6,563 bases of DNA from QQUJ01 sp050287605 (lineage in GTDB: Bacteria > Pseudomonadota > Gammaproteobacteria > QQUJ01), in NCBI GenBank assembly GCA_050287605.1, contig JBNKCG010000112.1:1-6563 (forward strand). The letters are read 5' to 3'. The notes beneath the pieces are model-generated. The model searched no databases. It was not told the origin of the DNA and saw only the letters and a program-made list of their open reading frames with translations. The translations under genes and the position numbers were made by a program. Shown one piece after another: positions 1 through 6,563 of the stretch (positions are counted from its first letter, which is position 1; each line of letters begins with the position of its first letter).

Positions 1-142
1 CAAACGCTTTCGCTTCGCCACCGTGCGTCTCCGCCATTACCTTGGTAATCGCCGCCGTCAGCGTCGTCTTACCATGGTCAACGTGACCGATCGTTCCCAC
101 ATTTACATGCGGCTTCGTACGCTCGAATTTTCCTTTGGACAC
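1..142 (-). CDS. tuf: Elongation factor Tu, N-terminal fragment (cut by window edge)
   Basis: EF-Tu is the GTPase that carries aminoacyl-tRNA to the ribosomal A site in the cytoplasm. Only the first 47 codons lie in the window; the remaining roughly 350 residues of a usual EF-Tu run off the left edge. The visible protein begins MSKGKFERTKPHVNVGTIGH and contains the P-loop GHVDHGKT at residues 19-26, with K25 and T26 as the nucleotide and magnesium contacts, followed by LTAAIT. The start is GTG at 142-140, as the family N-terminus requires, and an AAGGGG Shine-Dalgarno sits 8 bases upstream. It follows fusA by 33 bases with no terminator, so it is the last visible gene of the str operon. Many Gammaproteobacteria carry a second tuf copy elsewhere; this one is in the tufA position. 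The gene is cut by the window edge; no damage is seen in the visible part. Confidence 0.97.
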   Translation of the reverse strand, partial: MSKGKFERTKPHVNVGTIGHVDHGKTTLTAAITKVMAETHGGEAKAF

Positions 143-150
143 GGTGCTAA

Positions 151-156
151 CCCCTT
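151..156 (-). promoter_or_regulatory. Ribosome binding site of tuf
   Basis: On the minus strand this reads AAGGGG, complementary to the 3' end of 16S rRNA, and lies 8 bases before the GTG start. It supports the GTG over any other start, since no ATG occurs nearby in the frame. It sits within the 33-base fusA-tuf gap. Confidence 0.7.
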
Positions 157-175
157 CTGTATTTCCGGTCTGGTC

Positions 176-2269
<2,094 letters not shown>

Positions 2270-2278
2270 GGCCTTCAG

Positions 2279-2284
2279 TCCTTA
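2279..2284 (-). promoter_or_regulatory. Ribosome binding site of fusA, fixing a GTG start
   Basis: The minus strand reads TAAGGA here, 9 bases before the GTG. The TAA in this motif is also an in-frame stop for fusA, so the GTG is the first usual start codon after it (only a CTG intervenes). The family N-terminus MARKTPIERYRNIGI begins at this GTG. Confidence 0.7.
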
Positions 2285-2304
2285 CGACAATTCCTAGTAA
2301 TCGG

Positions 2305-2775
2305 TTACCAGCGGTAGTGCGAGAACGCCTTGTTGGCTTCGGCCATGCGGTGCGTGTCTTCGCGCTTCTTCACGGCGTTGCCGCGATTCTCGGCCGCATC
2401 CATGATCTCGCCCGCCAAGCGCAGCGCCATGGTCTTCTCGCCACGCTTGCGCGCCGCATCGATCATCCAGCGCATGGCCAGAGCGTTGCGGCGACGCGGA
2501 CGCACTTCCACCGGCACCTGATAGGTGGCACCACCGACGCGGCGGCTCTTCACCTCCACCAGCGGACGCACGTTGTCCAGCGCCTTCTCCAGGGCATCCA
2601 GCGCATCGGCGCTGCCCTTCTCGGTGACACGGTCCAGCGCGCCGTAGACGATCTTCTCCGCCACCGACTTCTTGCCGCTGGTCATCAACATATTGATGAA
2701 CTTGGCCAGCATGTCGCTTCCGAACTTGGGATCAGGAAGCACTGCGCGCGGTTCAGCTAATCTTCTTCTCGACAT
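2305..2775 (-). CDS. rpsG: 30S ribosomal protein S7
   Basis: S7 is a primary binder of the 3' major domain of 16S rRNA. It nucleates assembly of the 30S head and lies by the E site and mRNA exit. The protein is 156 residues, the usual length for the family. Visible hallmarks are LPDPKFGS at 13-20, then the region VEVKSRRVGGATYQVPVEVRP in mid-protein with the conserved basic beta-hairpin, RRNALAMRW, KREDTHRMAEANKAF and the C-terminal HYRW. The ATG at 2775-2773 matches the family start. Only a weak AGAG motif (2784-2787, 8 bases upstream) serves as Shine-Dalgarno, and rpsL ends just 30 bases before, so translation is probably coupled to rpsL. In E. coli, S7 represses its own operon by binding the longer rpsL-rpsG gap; this gap is too short for that same structure, so any autoregulation must use another site. 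Confidence 0.99.
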   Translation of the reverse strand: MSRRRLAEPRAVLPDPKFGSDMLAKFINMLMTSGKKSVAEKIVYGALDRVTEKGSADALDALEKALDNVRPLVEVKSRRVGGATYQVPVEVRPRRRNALAMRWMIDAARKRGEKTMALRLAGEIMDAAENRGNAVKKREDTHRMAEANKAFSHYRW

Positions 2776-2805
2776 AGGTCTTACTCTAAATTAGGTTCCG
2801 CTGGA

Positions 2806-3180
2806 TCAGCCCTTGGGACGCTTGGCACCGTACTTCGAACGGCCCTGGCGACGCCCGTCGACGCCCGAGGTGTCGAGACTGCCGCGCACCGTGTGGTAGC
2901 GCACACCGGGCAGGTCCTTGACGCGGCCGCCGCGGATCAGCACCACCGAGTGCTCCTGCAGGTTGTGGCCCTCACCGCCGATGTAGGTGGTGACTTCGAA
3001 GCCGTTGGTCAGGCGCACACGCGCCACCTTACGAAGCGCCGAGTTGGGCTTCTTGGGGGTGGTGGTGTACACGCGGGTGCAGACACCGCGCTTCTGCGGG
3101 CATTTCTCCAGCGCCGGCACGGTGCTCTTCGCAACCTTGCGTTTGCGGGGTTTGCGCACCAGCTGATTGACGGTTGCCAT
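2806..3180 (-). CDS. rpsL: 30S ribosomal protein S12
   Basis: S12 sits at the decoding centre of the 30S subunit and helps monitor codon-anticodon pairing; changes in it cause streptomycin resistance. The protein is 124 residues, the same as in E. coli, and nearly identical over the core. Conserved segments include MATVNQLVRKPRKRKVAKS, CPQKRGVCTRVYTTTPKKPN, SALRKVARVRLTNG, and GHNLQEHSVVLIRGGRVKDL. K43 and K88 (counting the initiator Met) are both wild type, so the allele predicts streptomycin sensitivity at these classic positions. D89, the residue methylthiolated by RimO in bacteria that have it, is present. The start ATG is at 3180-3178. Two Shine-Dalgarno candidates exist: AGGAG at 3192-3196, 11 bases upstream, and AAGGGA at 3184-3189, only 3 bases upstream. 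It is the first gene of the str operon, about 73 bases after the predicted transcription start. Confidence 0.99.
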   Translation of the reverse strand: MATVNQLVRKPRKRKVAKSTVPALEKCPQKRGVCTRVYTTTPKKPNSALRKVARVRLTNGFEVTTYIGGEGHNLQEHSVVLIRGGRVKDLPGVRYHTVRGSLDTSGVDGRRQGRSKYGAKRPKG

Positions 3181-3183
3181 GTA

Positions 3184-3196
3184 TCCCTTAACTCCT
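3184..3196 (-). promoter_or_regulatory. Ribosome binding region of rpsL, two overlapping candidates
   Basis: The minus strand carries AGGAG (3192-3196) 11 bases before the ATG and AAGGGA (3184-3189) 3 bases before it. One is rather far and the other rather close. Which is used cannot be settled by eye; the start itself is certain from conservation. Confidence 0.5.
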
Positions 3197-3208
3197 GCCT
3201 TGACCTAG

Positions 3209-3248
3209 CCTATAAACAAACGACAGGCCGGACCTGTCCGGCCTGTCG
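3209..3248 (-). other. Perfect 13-bp hairpin with T-rich tail in the str leader (attenuator, back-up terminator or operator)
   Basis: The arms CGACAGGCCGGAC and GTCCGGCCTGTCG are exact inverse complements separated by two bases (3221-3248), which in RNA gives a 12-bp GC-rich stem with a four-base loop. On the minus strand the stem is followed at once by TTTGTTTATA (3220-3211), so it resembles an intrinsic terminator in that direction; the plus-strand side has no T-run. It begins about 5 bases after the predicted start of the str transcript and ends 40 bases before rpsL. Possible roles are a second terminator catching rpoC read-through, an attenuator, a 5' stem protecting the mRNA, or a dyad bound by a protein. 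The structure is directly visible; its role is inference. Confidence 0.65.
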
Positions 3249-3259
3249 AAAGAAGCGGA

Positions 3260-3288
3260 ATTTTAGGCAGCCGGCCAGTAAGTGTCAA
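3260..3288 (-). promoter_or_regulatory. Sigma-70 promoter of the str operon
   Basis: On the minus strand the -35 box is TTGACA (3288-3283, perfect consensus), the spacer is exactly 17 bases (3282-3266), and the -10 box is TAAAAT (3265-3260, five of six matches). Transcription should start near 3252-3254, giving a leader of about 73 bases before rpsL. The stretch upstream of the -35 is not A/T-rich, so no UP element is evident. The discriminator TCCGCTT is moderately GC-rich, which could allow some stringent control, but that is only a possibility. It lies 54 bases downstream of the rpoC terminator, so rpsL-tuf can be transcribed independently of rpoBC. Confidence 0.85.
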
Positions 3289-3341
3289 GGGAGCAGAAGG
3301 CTGCGCTGGGATTTACTGAGCGGGAGGCCGCCCCAGAAGCG

Positions 3342-3379
3342 AAAAAACCGGGTTTGCCGGCGAGCCGGCAAACCCGGTT
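3342..3379 (-). terminator. Intrinsic terminator of rpoC (rpoBC operon)
   Basis: The arms AACCGGGTTTGCCGG and CCGGCAAACCCGGTT pair perfectly over 15 bp around a four-base loop (3346-3379; loop 3361-3364). On the minus strand the stem runs straight into a run of six T's, two of which are the last stem bases. The stem begins 17 bases after the rpoC stop codon. The plus-strand side has no T-run, so it works in the rpoC direction only. Confidence 0.93.
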
Positions 3380-3396
3380 GGTCACGCGAACGTGGC

Positions 3397-6563
<3,167 letters not shown>

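Noticed and set aside
3200..3216. Possible plus-strand promoter, TTGACC and TATAAA
   Set aside because: The two boxes are only 5 bases apart, far too close for a sigma-70 promoter, and no plus-strand gene follows.

Overview
The window holds the end of rpoC followed by the str operon, all read on the minus strand. In transcription order, from high to low coordinates, it carries rpoC (5' end cut off by the window), then rpsL (S12), rpsG (S7), fusA (EF-G) and the first 47 codons of tuf (EF-Tu). The rpoC-rpsL-rpsG-fusA-tuf order, RpoC with the SI3-type insertion in its trigger loop, and protein sequences very close to E. coli point to a high-GC member of the Gammaproteobacteria outside the enterics. 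A Chromatiales-like or related lineage is my impression only. Nothing in the window is a mobile element, CRISPR array, rRNA or tRNA.

Layout: 6563-3397 is rpoC. The 216-base gap 3181-3396 is the only sizeable noncoding stretch. It holds a textbook intrinsic terminator for rpoC, a near-consensus sigma-70 promoter for the str operon, and a second long perfect hairpin with a T-rich tail that starts a few bases after the predicted transcription start. rpsL, rpsG, fusA and tuf then follow with gaps of only 30-35 bases and no terminators between them, so they should share one mRNA. fusA and tuf start with GTG. The gene products are the catalytic beta' subunit of RNA polymerase, two proteins of the small ribosomal subunit (decoding centre and head), and the two elongation GTPases that deliver aminoacyl-tRNA and move the ribosome.

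I found no previously undescribed system; this is core information-processing machinery. Two things deserve a second look. First, about 300 bases at the right edge (roughly 6250-6563) have nearly saturated GC at third codon positions, a different codon preference, and protein residues unlike the gammaproteobacterial body of the same gene. They look like a chimeric assembly end or a recombined rpoC segment. Second, the promoter-proximal hairpin in the str leader could be an attenuator, an operator, an mRNA-stabilising structure or a back-up terminator.
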